This document shows positions 41,444-51,133 of a stretch of 64,000 bases of DNA, piece after piece. Position 1 is the first letter of the stretch. Every line of letters starts with the position of its first letter. The notes below the pieces were generated by a model, which was given only the letters and a program-made list of their open reading frames with translations, made no database searches and was not told the origin of the DNA. The DNA is from Mycobacterium intermedium (GTDB lineage Bacteria > Actinomycetota > Actinomycetes > Mycobacteriales > Mycobacteriaceae). Location of the stretch: contig NZ_MVHT01000018.1 of NCBI RefSeq assembly GCF_002086275.1, forward strand, positions 1 through 64,000, in the 5' to 3' direction. The translations under genes and the position numbers were made by a program.

Positions 41444-42229
41444 TCAGCCTCGGGACTCGATCCGCATCGCCCGGGCGCTTTGATACAGGCAGATCGCCGC
41501 GGCGGCGGCGACGTTCAGGCTCTCGGCATTACCGGCCATCGGGATGTGCACGCGGTGATCGGCCTTGGCACCGATATCGGCCGGCAGACCGTGCGCTTCG
41601 GGTCCGAACAGCCACGCGGTCGGCGGGGCGAGGTCGGCTTCATCCAACGACATCTCACCGTCCAAGGTGGTGGCCAGCACCTGCAGACCCGCCCCCTGCA
41701 GGGCCGTCACCGCGACGTAGGTGTCGGGGACAACGACGACCGGGATCGTGAAGATGCTGCCCGTCGACGCTCGCAGACACTTTCCGTTGTAGGGATCGAC
41801 GCTGTGCCCGGCCAGGACTACGGCAGCCGCGCCCATGGCGTCCGCGATGCGGATCAATGTGCCCGCATTACCCGGTTCGTTGATCTCGACGGCCACCGCG
41901 ACGAGGTGAGGTGAGCCCCTCAGCACATCGTCGAGGCCGGTCGACGGCATCTCGCAGACAGCTACCAACCCGGACGGGGTCACCGTGTCGGACAACGCTT
42001 TGGCCGCCCGCTCGGTCACCAGATGCGTCGGCGCCTGCTGCACCGCGAGCAAGGATCGGTACCGCTCCGATGCCGCCTCGGTGACGAACACATCCCGAAC
42101 CAGGCCGCACGCAGCGGCGGCTTCGACCAGGTTAGGACCCTCCGCGAGGAACGTTCCGCTGCGCCGCCGGCCGACGTGACGATGCAATTTGACCGCCGCG
42201 ACCACCCGGCCGGAGCGTTCGGTGAGCAC
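41444..42229 (-). CDS. tsnR: SpoU/TrmH-family rRNA methyltransferase TsnR
   Basis: 261 residues from a GTG at 42229 (VLTERSGRVVAAVKLHRHVG); an upstream start would run through the end of rplT. SPOUT fold motifs at the C-terminus: EINEPGNAGTLIRIADAMGA, WLFGPEAHGLP and IPMAGNAESLNVAAAAAI, which form the AdoMet-binding trefoil knot. It 2'-O-methylates ribose in rRNA or tRNA; the tsnR name comes from thiostrepton-resistance enzymes, and the true target here is not known. It follows rplT by 19 bases, so it likely belongs to the infC-rpmI-rplT transcript. Confidence 0.9.
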   Translation of the reverse strand: MLTERSGRVVAAVKLHRHVGRRRSGTFLAEGPNLVEAAAACGLVRDVFVTEAASERYRSLLAVQQAPTHLVTERAAKALSDTVTPSGLVAVCEMPSTGLDDVLRGSPHLVAVAVEINEPGNAGTLIRIADAMGAAAVVLAGHSVDPYNGKCLRASTGSIFTIPVVVVPDTYVAVTALQGAGLQVLATTLDGEMSLDEADLAPPTAWLFGPEAHGLPADIGAKADHRVHIPMAGNAESLNVAAAAAICLYQSARAMRIESRG

Positions 42230-42248
42230 CGCGGGCCCGGTCGCCGAG

Positions 42249-42638
42249 TTAGGCAGCCTCTCCGGACGGGGCGTTGACGTCCTCGGGCAGTGCAGCCCGT
42301 GCGACGTCGACGAGCGCAGTGAACGCCGCCGGGTCGCTGATCGCAATGTCGGCGAGGTTCTTGCGGTCCACTTCCACCCCGGCGGCCTTGAGGCCCTGGA
42401 TCAGGCGGTTGTAGGTGATGTCGTTGGCACGCGCGGCGGCGTTGATTCGCGAGATCCACAGCTTGCGGAACTCGCCCTTGCGTGCGCGACGGTCGCGGTA
42501 GGCGTAGTTGAGCGAATGCAGTTGCTGCTCTTTGGCTTTGCGGTAGAGCCGGGATCGCTGACCGCGGTAGCCTTTGGAAGCCTTCAGGATCGAGCGCCGC
42601 TTCTTGTGGGCGTTTACTGCCCGCTTTACGCGTGCCAT
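42249..42638 (-). CDS. rplT: 50S ribosomal protein L20
   Basis: 129 residues, basic, with the conserved start [36 protein letters not shown], and [15 protein letters not shown]20 binds 23S rRNA early in assembly and is a translational autoregulator of this operon in some bacteria. It lies 83 bases after rpmI. Confidence 0.98.
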   Translation of the reverse strand: MARVKRAVNAHKKRRSILKASKGYRGQRSRLYRKAKEQQLHSLNYAYRDRRARKGEFRKLWISRINAAARANDITYNRLIQGLKAAGVEVDRKNLADIAISDPAAFTALVDVARAALPEDVNAPSGEAA

Positions 42639-42721
42639 GGACTAGTTCCTATTCTTCGTTCGTACGTCGATGGTCGGGGTGCCGACCGGTCTTTCAATAC
42701 CGGGCTTTACAGCGGCGCTGG

Positions 42722-42916
42722 TCAGCCGTTCAGCAGCGCTTTGACGCGCTTGGTGTCGTTGGCCGCCACTGTCGTTCGGCCGTCCAGTCGCCGGGTGCGC
42801 TTGGAGGGCTTGTGCTCTAACAGGTGCCGACGGTTGGCCTTCTGCCGGACGATCTTGCCGGTTCCGGTGCGCCGGAACCGCTTGGAGGCTCCGCTATGGG
42901 TCTTGGCCTTGGGCAT
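42722..42916 (-). CDS. rpmI: 50S ribosomal protein L35
   Basis: 64 residues with the family signature [20 protein letters not shown] and [21 protein letters not shown] ribosome site precedes the ATG. Second gene of the infC-rpmI-rplT-tsnR group, 36 bases after infC. Confidence 0.98.
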   Translation of the reverse strand: MPKAKTHSGASKRFRRTGTGKIVRQKANRRHLLEHKPSKRTRRLDGRTTVAANDTKRVKALLNG

Positions 42917-42952
42917 ATTTCCTCGTTCTCTCAGTTCTTCGTTCGGTGCAGG

Positions 42953-43543
42953 TCAGTTGGCCGTCGGCTTCGTTTCGCCGGCCGGTTTCGCCCCAGCTTC
43001 ACCCTCGTGCCGCGCCTTGGCGCGAGTCTTCGCGCCGCGATGCGGTGCCAGCACCATCGTCATGTTGCGTCCGTCCTGCTTGGCCGACGTCTCGACGAAT
43101 CCGTATTCGGCGACGTCTGCACCAAGGCGTTGCAGGAGTCGGTAACCCAACTCCGGCCGCGACTGCTCCCGGCCGCGAAACATGATGGTGACCTTGACCT
43201 TCGAACCCGCTTCTAGGAAGCGGACGACGTGGCCCTTCTTGGTCTCGTAGTCATGATCGTCGATCTTGGGACGCAGCTTTTGTTCCTTGACGACGGTCTG
43301 CTGCTGGTTCCTGCGGGATTCGCGCGCTTTCTGAGCCGCCTCGTACTTGTATTTGCCGTAGTCCATGATCTTGCAGACCGGTGGTCTGGCGTTCGGCGCA
43401 ACTTCGACAAGGTCGAGATCGGCGTCCGCGGCAACGCGGAGTGCGTCTTCGATACGCACTATGCCTACCTGCTCTCCCCCTGGGCCGATCAAACGGACTT
43501 CAGGTACGCGAATGCGCTCGTTGACGCGGGTCTCAGTGCTGAT
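42953..43543 (-). CDS. infC: Translation initiation factor IF-3, probable AUC start
   Basis: 196 residues if it begins at the AUC at 43543-43541. IF-3 binds the 30S subunit and rejects poor start codons. N-domain: [20 protein letters not shown]; linker helix [21 protein letters not shown]-domain: [20 protein letters not shown], then [13 protein letters not shown]. No ATG, GTG or TTG occurs close to the conserved start; the next upstream candidate (GTG, 30 codons up) lies just past the terminator and would add poorly conserved residues. AAGGGAGG lies four bases before the AUC. A weak start codon is the known autocontrol device of infC (AUU in E. coli). The C-terminal tail ([11 protein letters not shown]) is typical of actinobacteria. 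Confidence 0.9.
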   Translation of the reverse strand: MSTETRVNERIRVPEVRLIGPGGEQVGIVRIEDALRVAADADLDLVEVAPNARPPVCKIMDYGKYKYEAAQKARESRRNQQQTVVKEQKLRPKIDDHDYETKKGHVVRFLEAGSKVKVTIMFRGREQSRPELGYRLLQRLGADVAEYGFVETSAKQDGRNMTMVLAPHRGAKTRAKARHEGEAGAKPAGETKPTAN

Positions 43544-43556
43544 GGGGCCTCCCTTG
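43541..43556 (-). promoter_or_regulatory. Strong ribosome site with AUC start codon of infC
   Basis: On the minus strand AAGGGAGG-CCCC-ATC: a near-consensus Shine-Dalgarno four bases before an AUC. This supports initiation at a non-canonical codon and therefore feedback by IF-3 on its own synthesis. Confidence 0.65.
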
Positions 43557-43627
43557 TTGGCTGATGTTTCGGCGCAACCAGAGCCTGAATCCAACCGGGG
43601 CAGCGGGAGAGACACCCAACCGTGAGC

Positions 43628-43651
43628 AAAAAAGCCCTGCACAAGCAGGGC
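43628..43651 (-). terminator. Intrinsic terminator (attenuator) in the infC leader
   Basis: On the minus strand GCCCTG-CTTGTG-CAGGGC followed at once by TTTTTT. It is a textbook rho-independent terminator placed 85 bases upstream of infC on the coding strand, and no minus-strand gene precedes it (lysX is divergent). It would therefore stop the infC transcript early unless prevented. Confidence 0.8.
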
Positions 43652-43728
43652 CCAATGCCGACCGATCGTGCCTTGAAGTGCTCAGGGCACCTGCGCCACG
43701 CGCAGAACAGGCATTTCACTATGCCTGT
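43652..43728 (-). ncRNA. Structured infC leader RNA: three stem-loops before the terminator
   Basis: In transcript order: ACAGGCAT/ATGCCTGT (43728-43707, 8 bp, loop 6); CTGCGC/GCGCAG (43705-43691, 6 bp, loop 3); GTGCC/GGCAC (43690-43668, 5 bp, loop 13). The terminator hairpin follows. All stems are perfect and nearly touch end to end. The 5' arm of the terminator (GCCCTG) is also present at 43688-43683, so alternative pairing is possible. This looks like an attenuation leader; the ligand could be L20, IF-3 or a translating ribosome. No known Rfam class was matched by eye. Confidence 0.6.
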
Positions 43729-43773
43729 GACCGGACCGTTTCGCCGTGAAAATCTTCGTGGCTAACGGTGGGA

Positions 43774-46700
43774 GTGGGACTCCACTTAACTGTCCCTGGC
43801 TTTCGCCGGGATGGTCGCAGGAGTCAGTTTAACAGCCATAACTCCCAAATCGGGCATCGCTCCGCCTCCGGCAGCGCCCCGGGCGCCACAGAGCCGCGCG
43901 GATTCCGTCCACAAACCCGCTGTGAACCTGCCATAAACCTGCCGTGCGGCGCCCCCTTGCCGGGATTTTCCTGGGTTAAGCGAATATCCTCGCGGTCTGT
44001 GACACTTGCAAAGCCTCGCTCGATGCCGAGCAGGGCCACCTCCCGGTTTTACTGGGTCCCGGCCGCCGCGGGCTGGGTGGTCGGAGTCATCGCGACCTTG
44101 TCGCTGCTGGCAAGCGTCTCGCCGCTGATCCGGTGGCTCATCAAGGTGCCGCGGGAATTCATCAACAGCTACCTGTTCAACTTTCCCGATACCAGTTTCG
44201 CGTGGTCGTTCGTGCTGGCATTGCTGGCCGGGGCGCTGGCGGCTCGTAAGCGGATTGCCTGGCTGGTGCTGCTAGGCAACATGATCCTTGGTGCGGCTCT
44301 GAACATCGCCGATATCGCCGCCGGCGATAACACACCAGCCGAGAATTTCGGCGAGAACCTCGGAGCGGCCTTCCATGTGGCGGGCAGCATTGTGCTGATC
44401 CTCAGCTACCGGCAATTCTGGGCGAAGGTTCGCCGCGGCGCGCTGTTCAAGGCCGCCGGTGTCCTCCTAGTGGGCGGCGCCATCGGGATCTTGGTGTCGT
44501 GGGGCCTGGTCGAGCTCTTCCCGGGATCCCTTGCCCCGTCGGACCGGTTGCCGTACGTCGCCGACCGGGTGATCGGATTCGCCATCGCCGATCCCGAGCT
44601 GTTCACCGGCAAGCCGCACGTTTTCCTCAATGCTGTCTTCGGATTGTTCGGCGCATTCGCTCTCATCGCCGCGGCGATCGTGCTGTTCCAATCCCAGCGC
44701 GCCGACAACGCACTGACCGGTGAGGACGAATCGGCTATCCGCGGATTGCTCGAGCTGTACGGAAAAGACGACTCTCTGGGCTATTTCGCGACCCGGCGTG
44801 ACAAGTCCGTCGTGTTCGCCCCCAGCGGTCGTGCCGCCGTCACCTACCGCGTCGAAATCGGTGTGTGTCTGGCCAGCGGCGACCCCGTCGGCGATCCCAG
44901 AGCGTGGCGCCAGGCGGTCGACGCATGGCTGGAGCTGTGCCAGACCTACGGTTGGTCACCCGGCGTGATGGGAGCCAGTTCACGAGGCGCCCAGGTTTAT
45001 CGCGAAGCGGGCCTGAACGCACTGGAATTAGGCGACGAGGCGATCCTGCGACCCGCCGAATTCAAGCTGTCGGGTCCCGACATGCGGGCGGTGCGCCAAG
45101 CCGTGACACGTGCCCGCAGAGCGGGTCTGACGGTGCGCATCCGTCGGCACCGCGACATTTCCGAGGAGGAAATGTCGCAAACCATCGAACGTGCTGATAC
45201 CTGGCGCGACACCGAATCCGAGCGCGGCTTCTCGATGGCACTGGGTCGGCTGGGTGACCCGGCCGATTCCGACTGCCTGCTAGTGGAGGCGGTCACGCCC
45301 GACAACCAGGTCGTGGCGTTGCTCTCGCTGGTGCCGTGGGGGAACACGGGTGTGTCCCTCGATGTCATGCGCCGATCCCCGCAATCACCCAACGGCACCA
45401 TCGAGCTGATGGTCAGCGAACTCGTCCTGCACGCCGAAAACCTTGGTATCAGCCGTATCTCGCTGAACTTCGCGGTGTTCCGGGCCGCGTTCGAGCAGGG
45501 TGCGCAGCTGGGAGCCGGTCCGATCGCCCGGTTGTGGCGGGGGCTGCTGGTGTTCTTCTCACGTTGGTGGCAGCTGGAAACGCTGTATCGCTCCAACCAG
45601 AAGTATCAGCCCGAATGGGTGCCCCGCTACGCCTGTTACGACGACGCGCGGTTGATGCCCAAGGTGGGTGTCGCCTCGGTGATCGCCGAAGGCTTCCTGG
45701 TCTTGCCGTTCAGTCGACGCAACAAAGTGCATACCGGCCACCATTCCGCGGTGCCCGAACGTCTAGTGGCCACCGGCCTCCTGCATGCCGACGGTTCGGC
45801 GCCGGATGTGAGTGGGCTGCAGCAGGACGAACCGGCTACGCACGACGGGAACGGGCGTCGCCTGCCCGAACAGGTGCGGGTCCGTATGGCGAAGCTGAAG
45901 AAGCTGCGCGACAACGGTATTGACGCATATCCCGTTGGCCGGCCACCAAGTCACACGGTTGCGCAGGCAATGGACGCCGACGACCAGGCAACCATTTCGG
46001 TGTCCGGCCGCATCCTGCGGATCCGCAATTACGGTGGCGTCCTGTTCGCGCACCTGCGGGACTGGACGCGCGAAATGCAACTGTTGCTGGATAACTCGCA
46101 GCTCGAGCAGGGACGTGCCGCGGACTTCAACAAGGCCATCGATCTCGGCGACCTGGTGGAAGTGACCGGGCACATGGGCTCGAGCAAGGCCGGGACCCGT
46201 TCGTTGATCGTGACGAACTGGCGCTTGATCGGTAAGTGTCTGCGGCCCCTACCAAACAAGTGGAAAGGGCTGACCGACCCCGAGGCCCGGGTGCGGACCC
46301 GCTACGTCGATCTCGCGGTCAACGCCGAGTCCCGATCGCTGATCACCGCCCGCAGTGCCGTCCTGCGCTCCGTGCGAGACACGTTGTTTGCCAAGGGCTT
46401 CGTCGAGGTCGAAACGCCGATCCTGCAGCAGATCCACGGCGGAGCCACGGCCCGGCCGTTCATCACCCACATCAATGCCTATGACATGGACCTGTTCCTG
46501 CGCATCGCGCCGGAGCTGTACCTGAAGCGGCTGTGCGTCGGCGGTGTGGAACGGGTCTTCGAGTTGGGGCGCGCCTTCCGTAACGAGGGCGTCGACTTCA
46601 GCCACAATCCGGAATTCACCCTCCTCGAGGCCTACCAGGCTCACGCCGACTACCGGGTGTGGGTGGACGGTTGCCGCGAGCTCATTCAAAACGCGGCCGA

Positions 46701-47334
46701 GGCGGCGAACGGCGCACCCATCGTGATGCGACCGAAGACTCGCGATGATTCCAACACCGACGGCGGTCTCGAACCGGTCGATATCTCGGGCGTCTGGCCG
46801 GTGAAGACGGTCCACGACGCGGTTTCCGAAGCCCTCGGTGAGCACATCGACGCCGAGACCAGCCTGGCGACCCTGCGCAAGCTCTCCGACTCGGCACGCA
46901 TCCCCTATCGGGAGCAATGGGACGCCGGCGCGATCGTGCTGGAACTGTACGAGCACTTGGTCGAGGACCGGACCGAGTATCCGACGTTCTACATCGATTT
47001 CCCCACCTCGGTGTCCCCGCTGACACGCCCGCATCGGAAGAACCCGGGGGTGGCCGAGCGGTGGGATCTGGTGGCCTGGGGTGTGGAACTCGGCACCGCC
47101 TACAGCGAACTCACCGACCCGGTCGAACAGCGACGCCGCCTGCATGAGCAATCCCTGCTGGCAGCCGGTGGAGACCCCGAGGCGATGCAGCTCGACGAGG
47201 ATTTCCTGCAGGCAATGGAGTACGCGATGCCGCCCACCGGAGGCCTGGGCATGGGGATCGACCGGGTCGTCATGCTGATCACCGGACGCAGCATCCGCGA
47301 GACGCTGCCGTTCCCGTTGGCGAAGCCGCATTAG
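43774..47334 (+). CDS. lysX: LysX: phosphatidylglycerol lysyltransferase fused to lysyl-tRNA synthetase
   Basis: 1186 residues. Residues about 85-300 hold several membrane spans (e.g. [20 protein letters not shown]); about 310-650 is the MprF-type lysyltransferase domain ([31 protein letters not shown]); about 690-1186 is a class II lysyl-tRNA synthetase with OB fold ([19 protein letters not shown]), [14 protein letters not shown] and [18 protein letters not shown]. It charges tRNA-Lys and transfers lysine to phosphatidylglycerol, raising surface charge and resistance to cationic peptides. The start follows M. tuberculosis LysX ([17 protein letters not shown]); no good ribosome site is seen, so a leaderless GTG or a later start is possible. 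First of a plus-strand gene string. Confidence 0.93.
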   Translation: MGLHLTVPGFRRDGRRSQFNSHNSQIGHRSASGSAPGATEPRGFRPQTRCEPAINLPCGAPLPGFSWVKRISSRSVTLAKPRSMPSRATSRFYWVPAAAGWVVGVIATLSLLASVSPLIRWLIKVPREFINSYLFNFPDTSFAWSFVLALLAGALAARKRIAWLVLLGNMILGAALNIADIAAGDNTPAENFGENLGAAFHVAGSIVLILSYRQFWAKVRRGALFKAAGVLLVGGAIGILVSWGLVELFPGSLAPSDRLPYVADRVIGFAIADPELFTGKPHVFLNAVFGLFGAFALIAAAIVLFQSQRADNALTGEDESAIRGLLELYGKDDSLGYFATRRDKSVVFAPSGRAAVTYRVEIGVCLASGDPVGDPRAWRQAVDAWLELCQTYGWSPGVMGASSRGAQVYREAGLNALELGDEAILRPAEFKLSGPDMRAVRQAVTRARRAGLTVRIRRHRDISEEEMSQTIERADTWRDTESERGFSMALGRLGDPADSDCLLVEAVTPDNQVVALLSLVPWGNTGVSLDVMRRSPQSPNGTIELMVSELVLHAENLGISRISLNFAVFRAAFEQGAQLGAGPIARLWRGLLVFFSRWWQLETLYRSNQKYQPEWVPRYACYDDARLMPKVGVASVIAEGFLVLPFSRRNKVHTGHHSAVPERLVATGLLHADGSAPDVSGLQQDEPATHDGNGRRLPEQVRVRMAKLKKLRDNGIDAYPVGRPPSHTVAQAMDADDQATISVSGRILRIRNYGGVLFAHLRDWTREMQLLLDNSQLEQGRAADFNKAIDLGDLVEVTGHMGSSKAGTRSLIVTNWRLIGKCLRPLPNKWKGLTDPEARVRTRYVDLAVNAESRSLITARSAVLRSVRDTLFAKGFVEVETPILQQIHGGATARPFITHINAYDMDLFLRIAPELYLKRLCVGGVERVFELGRAFRNEGVDFSHNPEFTLLEAYQAHADYRVWVDGCRELIQNAAEAANGAPIVMRPKTRDDSNTDGGLEPVDISGVWPVKTVHDAVSEALGEHIDAETSLATLRKLSDSARIPYREQWDAGAIVLELYEHLVEDRTEYPTFYIDFPTSVSPLTRPHRKNPGVAERWDLVAWGVELGTAYSELTDPVEQRRRLHEQSLLAAGGDPEAMQLDEDFLQAMEYAMPPTGGLGMGIDRVVMLITGRSIRETLPFPLAKPH

Positions 47335-47385
47335 CTGTTCCCTCAGTCGGCCTGGGCGTGCGGCCCGTCGAACTAAGGTGGTGCC

Positions 47386-47826
47386 GTGCGGCCGGTTGCT
47401 CGGGTCCGCAGGGCCATGTTCGCGCGCCACTGCCATCCTTGGAGCGCCTGGACGCGCTGGGCGAGCACCCCGCTGACGTTGGTTCCGGTATGGACCCGGC
47501 GGCCGAGCCATGCGGTGTGGGTCGGACTATGGCTGGCGCTGAACCCGTTCGTCTTCGGCAAGCCTTCCGACGAGAACAGTTGGGCCACCCGCGCCATGCT
47601 CGGCGAAGAACGCTGGATCATTCAGAGGCCCAAGGATGCGGCGATGCTTGTCAGCATTCTGACCTCGGCAATTTCGCTGTGTGGGCTGGTTGCCGCTCGC
47701 CGTCGAAGACTCTGGCCTGCCGTCATCGCGACGGCACTGCAGATGGCGCTGACGATGGTGTACTGGGCCCTGATGGTGCGCTATTTCGAGCGCACGCGGC
47801 AACGGAGTGACGCGCGGCCAAAGTAA
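47386..47826 (+). CDS. Small conserved membrane protein (Rv1639c type)
   Basis: 146 residues from a GTG with AAGGTGG upstream. Conserved-looking N-terminus ARHCHPWSAWTRWASTPL, then hydrophobic segments (SHAVWVGLWLALNPFVF; AAMLVSILTSAISLCGLVA; VIATALQMALTMVYWALM). It sits 51 bases after lysX, as Rv1639c does beside lysX in M. tuberculosis. Function unknown; context suggests an envelope role. Confidence 0.75.
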   Translation: MRPVARVRRAMFARHCHPWSAWTRWASTPLTLVPVWTRRPSHAVWVGLWLALNPFVFGKPSDENSWATRAMLGEERWIIQRPKDAAMLVSILTSAISLCGLVAARRRRLWPAVIATALQMALTMVYWALMVRYFERTRQRSDARPK

Positions 47827-47835
47827 CGTGGCGGC

Positions 47836-48114
47836 ATGCCCGACGAACAGAAGACTCCCCTTCCGGCGCGGCAGGCCACACCGCCCGCAGTGCCTGACCC
47901 GGCGCCTGACCCGAGTTACGACGAGAGCGGTGTTCCGACGTTCGAATCGGTCCGCGAGAAGATCGAGAACCGGTACACGACGGCTCTGGGAGCGAGTGAA
48001 CTCGCCGCCGAGACCGCCGAGGGCCGCGCGGTCGAGGAGCAGTACGAGGAGCGTCAGCGCGCTGCGGCAGAGCGCCTGGCGCAGATCCGCGAGGCCATGC
48101 GCACCGATGAGTGA
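47836..48114 (+). CDS. Small acidic conserved protein (Rv1638A type)
   Basis: 92 residues. A Pro-rich N-terminus (about 1-30) is followed by a charged helical part (FESVREKIENRYTTALGASE to RLAQIREAMRTDE), likely a coiled coil. Soluble. Starts nine bases after the previous stop; its stop lies inside the start of the kinase gene (8-nt overlap), suggesting coupled translation. No function known. Confidence 0.75.
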   Translation: MPDEQKTPLPARQATPPAVPDPAPDPSYDESGVPTFESVREKIENRYTTALGASELAAETAEGRAVEEQYEERQRAAAERLAQIREAMRTDE

Positions 48115-49867
48115 CACGGTGCCGACCTCGCGGGCCGGCACCCAGTTCGGGCCCTACCGCCTGTTGCGGCTACTGGGACGCGGTGGGATGGGCGAGGTCT
48201 ACGAAGCGCACGACACCGTAAAGGACCGCACCGTCGCCCTCAAACTCATGTCCCAGGAGTTGAACTCCGACGAAGCATTCCGTCGCCGCATGCGACGCGA
48301 GGCGCACACCGCCGGCCGCCTGCAGGAACCCCACGTGGTGCCGATCCACGACTTCGGTGAGATCGACGGCCAACTGTTCATCGACATGCGCTTCATCGAA
48401 GGCACCGACCTGAGCGCTTTGTTGCGCCGTGAGGAATCGTTGTCCCCGCCCCGCGCGGTTGCCATCATCAGCCAGATTGCCGAGGCGCTCGATGCCGCTC
48501 ACCGCGCCGGGGTGGTCCACCGCGACATCAAGCCGGAGAACATCCTGATCACCGGCAACGACTTTGCGTACCTCGTCGACTTCGGAATCGCCGCGGCCGC
48601 CACCGATCAACACCTCACCAAGACCGGCCACGCCGTGGGCAGCTGGAGCTACATGGCGCCCGAACGGTTCGGCGACGACGAAGTCACCTACCGCTCCGAC
48701 ATTTACGGCCTGGCGTGCGTGCTGTACGAATGCCTCACCGGCACAACGCCTTACCCGAGCCAAAACCTGAGCACGCTGGTCGGCGCGCATCTCAACAAGC
48801 CGATTCCGCGGCCAAGTCTGCAACGACAGGGCATTCCGACGGCTTTCGACGAGGTCATCGCCCGGGGCATGGCCAAGGACCCGGGCCAGCGCCATGCAAC
48901 GGCAGGAGAACTGGCGCGTGCCGCCCAGGACGCCCTCAGCGCTCCCGACCGCGACCGTGCCACCACCATCATCGCGGACAGTGAGCGATTCCCGCCGCCA
49001 CCGCAGTCGGGCCCGATGCTGCCGTCCAGCCCGCTGCCGTCGGGTCCGATGCCGTCCGGCCCCTGGACACCCGGGCCGCCGCCACCCTGGCACTCTCCCC
49101 CTGCCCGGAAGTCCAGGCGCGGTCCGTGGCTCATCGTGAGCGCGGTCGCGGCGGTGATCGTCCTCGTCGTCGGGACCACGCTGTGGTTGGTGCTGGACAA
49201 GAGCGACGCTGGGCGGTCCATCGGCGCGACCACAACCACCGCCACGCGGTCCCCGTCGGCCAGCACAAGTACCGCGCCAGCAACCGCGCCGACGGTGACC
49301 GCCGCACAACTGGAATCGTTCCTGCTCAGCGCGCGACAGATCGACATCACCGTCGGCACCACCGGCTTCGTCGTCGACCACAACGTCACCGAAATGACGG
49401 ACCGCAGCCCGCAAAACAGCTTGTCCGACGAGAAGTGCCTCGGAGCGCTCATCGGCTTTCAGACTCCGACCTATAAGAGCAGCGGTTACACGGGGATGTT
49501 TGCGCAGTTGCTGAAGGTGCCGAACGCCGACCCGGGTCGCGTCGTGGTCCAAGGGGCGGTGCTCTTCACATCCGCCGACCAGGCCAATGCGTTCATCGCC
49601 GCGCAAGCGGAATCGTGGCGATACTGCGCCGGAAAAACCGTGACCCAGGTCAACAACGGCAAGTCCACAACCTGGACCTTCCGCGAGCTGAGCGGAAATC
49701 CGCCCAATATCGCCCTGCAGCGGACGTTGGCCGACAGTCCGGTGGTATGCCAGCACAACCTGGCCGCAGTTTCCAACGTCGTCTTCGACGTCAACGTCTG
49801 CGGTCCCGGGACAAACAATGAAGCCAGGCTGATCGCCAACCAAATGGGCACGAAGGTGCCGCGTTGA
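48107..49867 (+). CDS. Transmembrane Ser/Thr protein kinase with PknH-type sensor domain
   Basis: 586 residues. Kinase domain about 17-280: Gly loop LGRGGMGEVYEA, Lys46 in VALKLM, HRDIKPEN (Asp140), DFG at 158-160, and an activation loop with Thr171 and Thr173 before APE. A Pro-rich juxtamembrane linker (about 300-335) leads to one membrane span near 340-362. The outer domain (about 395-586) is PknH_C-like with four Cys (in EKCLGAL, YCAGK, VCQHN, VCGPG), as expected for two disulfides. The kinase would sense an envelope signal outside and phosphorylate cytosolic targets. It overlaps the Rv1638A-type gene and follows lysX. H37Rv lacks a kinase here; PknH itself maps elsewhere, so this may be a paralogue or a moved gene. 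Confidence 0.88.
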   Translation: MSDTVPTSRAGTQFGPYRLLRLLGRGGMGEVYEAHDTVKDRTVALKLMSQELNSDEAFRRRMRREAHTAGRLQEPHVVPIHDFGEIDGQLFIDMRFIEGTDLSALLRREESLSPPRAVAIISQIAEALDAAHRAGVVHRDIKPENILITGNDFAYLVDFGIAAAATDQHLTKTGHAVGSWSYMAPERFGDDEVTYRSDIYGLACVLYECLTGTTPYPSQNLSTLVGAHLNKPIPRPSLQRQGIPTAFDEVIARGMAKDPGQRHATAGELARAAQDALSAPDRDRATTIIADSERFPPPPQSGPMLPSSPLPSGPMPSGPWTPGPPPPWHSPPARKSRRGPWLIVSAVAAVIVLVVGTTLWLVLDKSDAGRSIGATTTTATRSPSASTSTAPATAPTVTAAQLESFLLSARQIDITVGTTGFVVDHNVTEMTDRSPQNSLSDEKCLGALIGFQTPTYKSSGYTGMFAQLLKVPNADPGRVVVQGAVLFTSADQANAFIAAQAESWRYCAGKTVTQVNNGKSTTWTFRELSGNPPNIALQRTLADSPVVCQHNLAAVSNVVFDVNVCGPGTNNEARLIANQMGTKVPR

Positions 49868-49892
49868 TGCGCGGCCCGTCAGAAAGTCTTTC

Positions 49893-51074
49893 GTGAGGCC
49901 GCGGCGATTCACCGTTGAGGAGCGGCGTAACCGCCTGGCGCGCAGGCACTTTCTCGCTGAAACCGGACCTGTCGCTCAAGTCATGGCCGGACTGGTCGGA
50001 CTGCACGCGACCGACCCCGCAACTCCATACCTGTCGCTGTGGGCGCGATGCGGGGACTTCGCAACCACTCACCTGGAGCAGGAGCTCTACAAGAATCGTT
50101 CCGCGGTAAAGCATCTGGCGATGCGTCGGACCCTGTGGCTGGTCAACACCGATGACCTGGCGATGGTTCAGGCGGCGGCCGCCGACCGGGTTGCCGACAA
50201 CGAACGTCGTCGGCTGGTCGCCGACGTGGTGAAGGCAGGGCTGACCACCGATGGCGAACAGTGGCTGGAGCGGGCCTGCGCGGTGGTGTTGCGTCACCTG
50301 AGTGGGCACGGGCCGGCCAGCAGCACCGAACTGCGGGCGGCGCTGCCCGAACTGGCCGGCACTTATGATCCCGCCCCCGGAAAGCGTTGGGGCGGCGCGA
50401 CTCCGATCGCGCCGCGGGTGCTGACGGTGCTTTCGGCGCGGGGCGACATCGTGCGGGGGCCCAATGACGGAACCTGGACCACGTCGCGGCCACGCTGGGT
50501 CGCGACCGCCGACTGGCTCGGCGCGCTGGATGCGCCGGCCGACGCTCAAGCCGAATTGATTCGTCGGTGGTTGCGCACCTTTGGGCCCGCGACCGTCGCC
50601 GACGTCAAGTGGTGGTTCGGCACGACGTTGACCGTTGTCCGAAAGGCCTTGTCCGCCATCGGCGCGGTGGAGGTCGATCTGGACGGCAATCCTGGCTATG
50701 TGCTGCCGGACGACCTGGAGTCAGAACCGGACGCGCCGCCGTGGGGCATGCTGCTGCCGGGGCTGGACGCCACGACAATGGGCTGGTTTGACCGCGATTG
50801 GTATGTCGGCGAACACCGCGCTCAGGTCTTCGACAGCAACGGCAATGCCGGTCCCACCGCCTGGTGGAACGGCCGCATCGTGGGCGGCTGGACCCAGGAC
50901 GACGATGCTCGGGTGCGGTTGCAGCTCCTGGAAGACCCTGGCCGCGACGGGCGACGTGCCCTGCAGCGACGTGCCGACGAGCTGACGTCGTGGCTGGACG
51001 GTGTCCGGATCAAGCCACGTTTCCCGTCGCCATTGGCCAAATCCTTGGGTGGATACGGGCCTTTTTGCGATTGA
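49893..51074 (+). CDS. Winged-helix protein of the AlkZ-like (HTH_42) family
   Basis: 393 residues. Tandem winged-helix architecture of the AlkZ/YcaQ group of DNA glycosylases: early GLHATDPATPYLSLWARC block, KHLAMRRTLWLV, a middle part with GPATVADVKWWFG, and the C-terminal GWFDRDWYVG. In active AlkZ the first block carries a catalytic QxQ (or QxD/HxQ); here the corresponding residues read H-A-T, so glycosylase activity is uncertain. It starts 25 bases after the kinase and converges on uvrA, a repair gene. It may be a DNA-binding or base-lesion protein. Confidence 0.75.
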   Translation: MRPRRFTVEERRNRLARRHFLAETGPVAQVMAGLVGLHATDPATPYLSLWARCGDFATTHLEQELYKNRSAVKHLAMRRTLWLVNTDDLAMVQAAAADRVADNERRRLVADVVKAGLTTDGEQWLERACAVVLRHLSGHGPASSTELRAALPELAGTYDPAPGKRWGGATPIAPRVLTVLSARGDIVRGPNDGTWTTSRPRWVATADWLGALDAPADAQAELIRRWLRTFGPATVADVKWWFGTTLTVVRKALSAIGAVEVDLDGNPGYVLPDDLESEPDAPPWGMLLPGLDATTMGWFDRDWYVGEHRAQVFDSNGNAGPTAWWNGRIVGGWTQDDDARVRLQLLEDPGRDGRRALQRRADELTSWLDGVRIKPRFPSPLAKSLGGYGPFCD

Positions 51075-51133
51075 CACTGCGTCTAGGGCGGAAAAGTACG
51101 AGAAGACACCGCCGTCAGCGCAGCATCAACGGG

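Noticed and set aside
43489..43719. Cys-rich short frame (KCLFCAWRRC) crossing the infC leader as a possible leader peptide
   Set aside because: It has no ribosome site, runs through the terminator and past the infC start in another frame, and is better explained by the stem-loop sequence.
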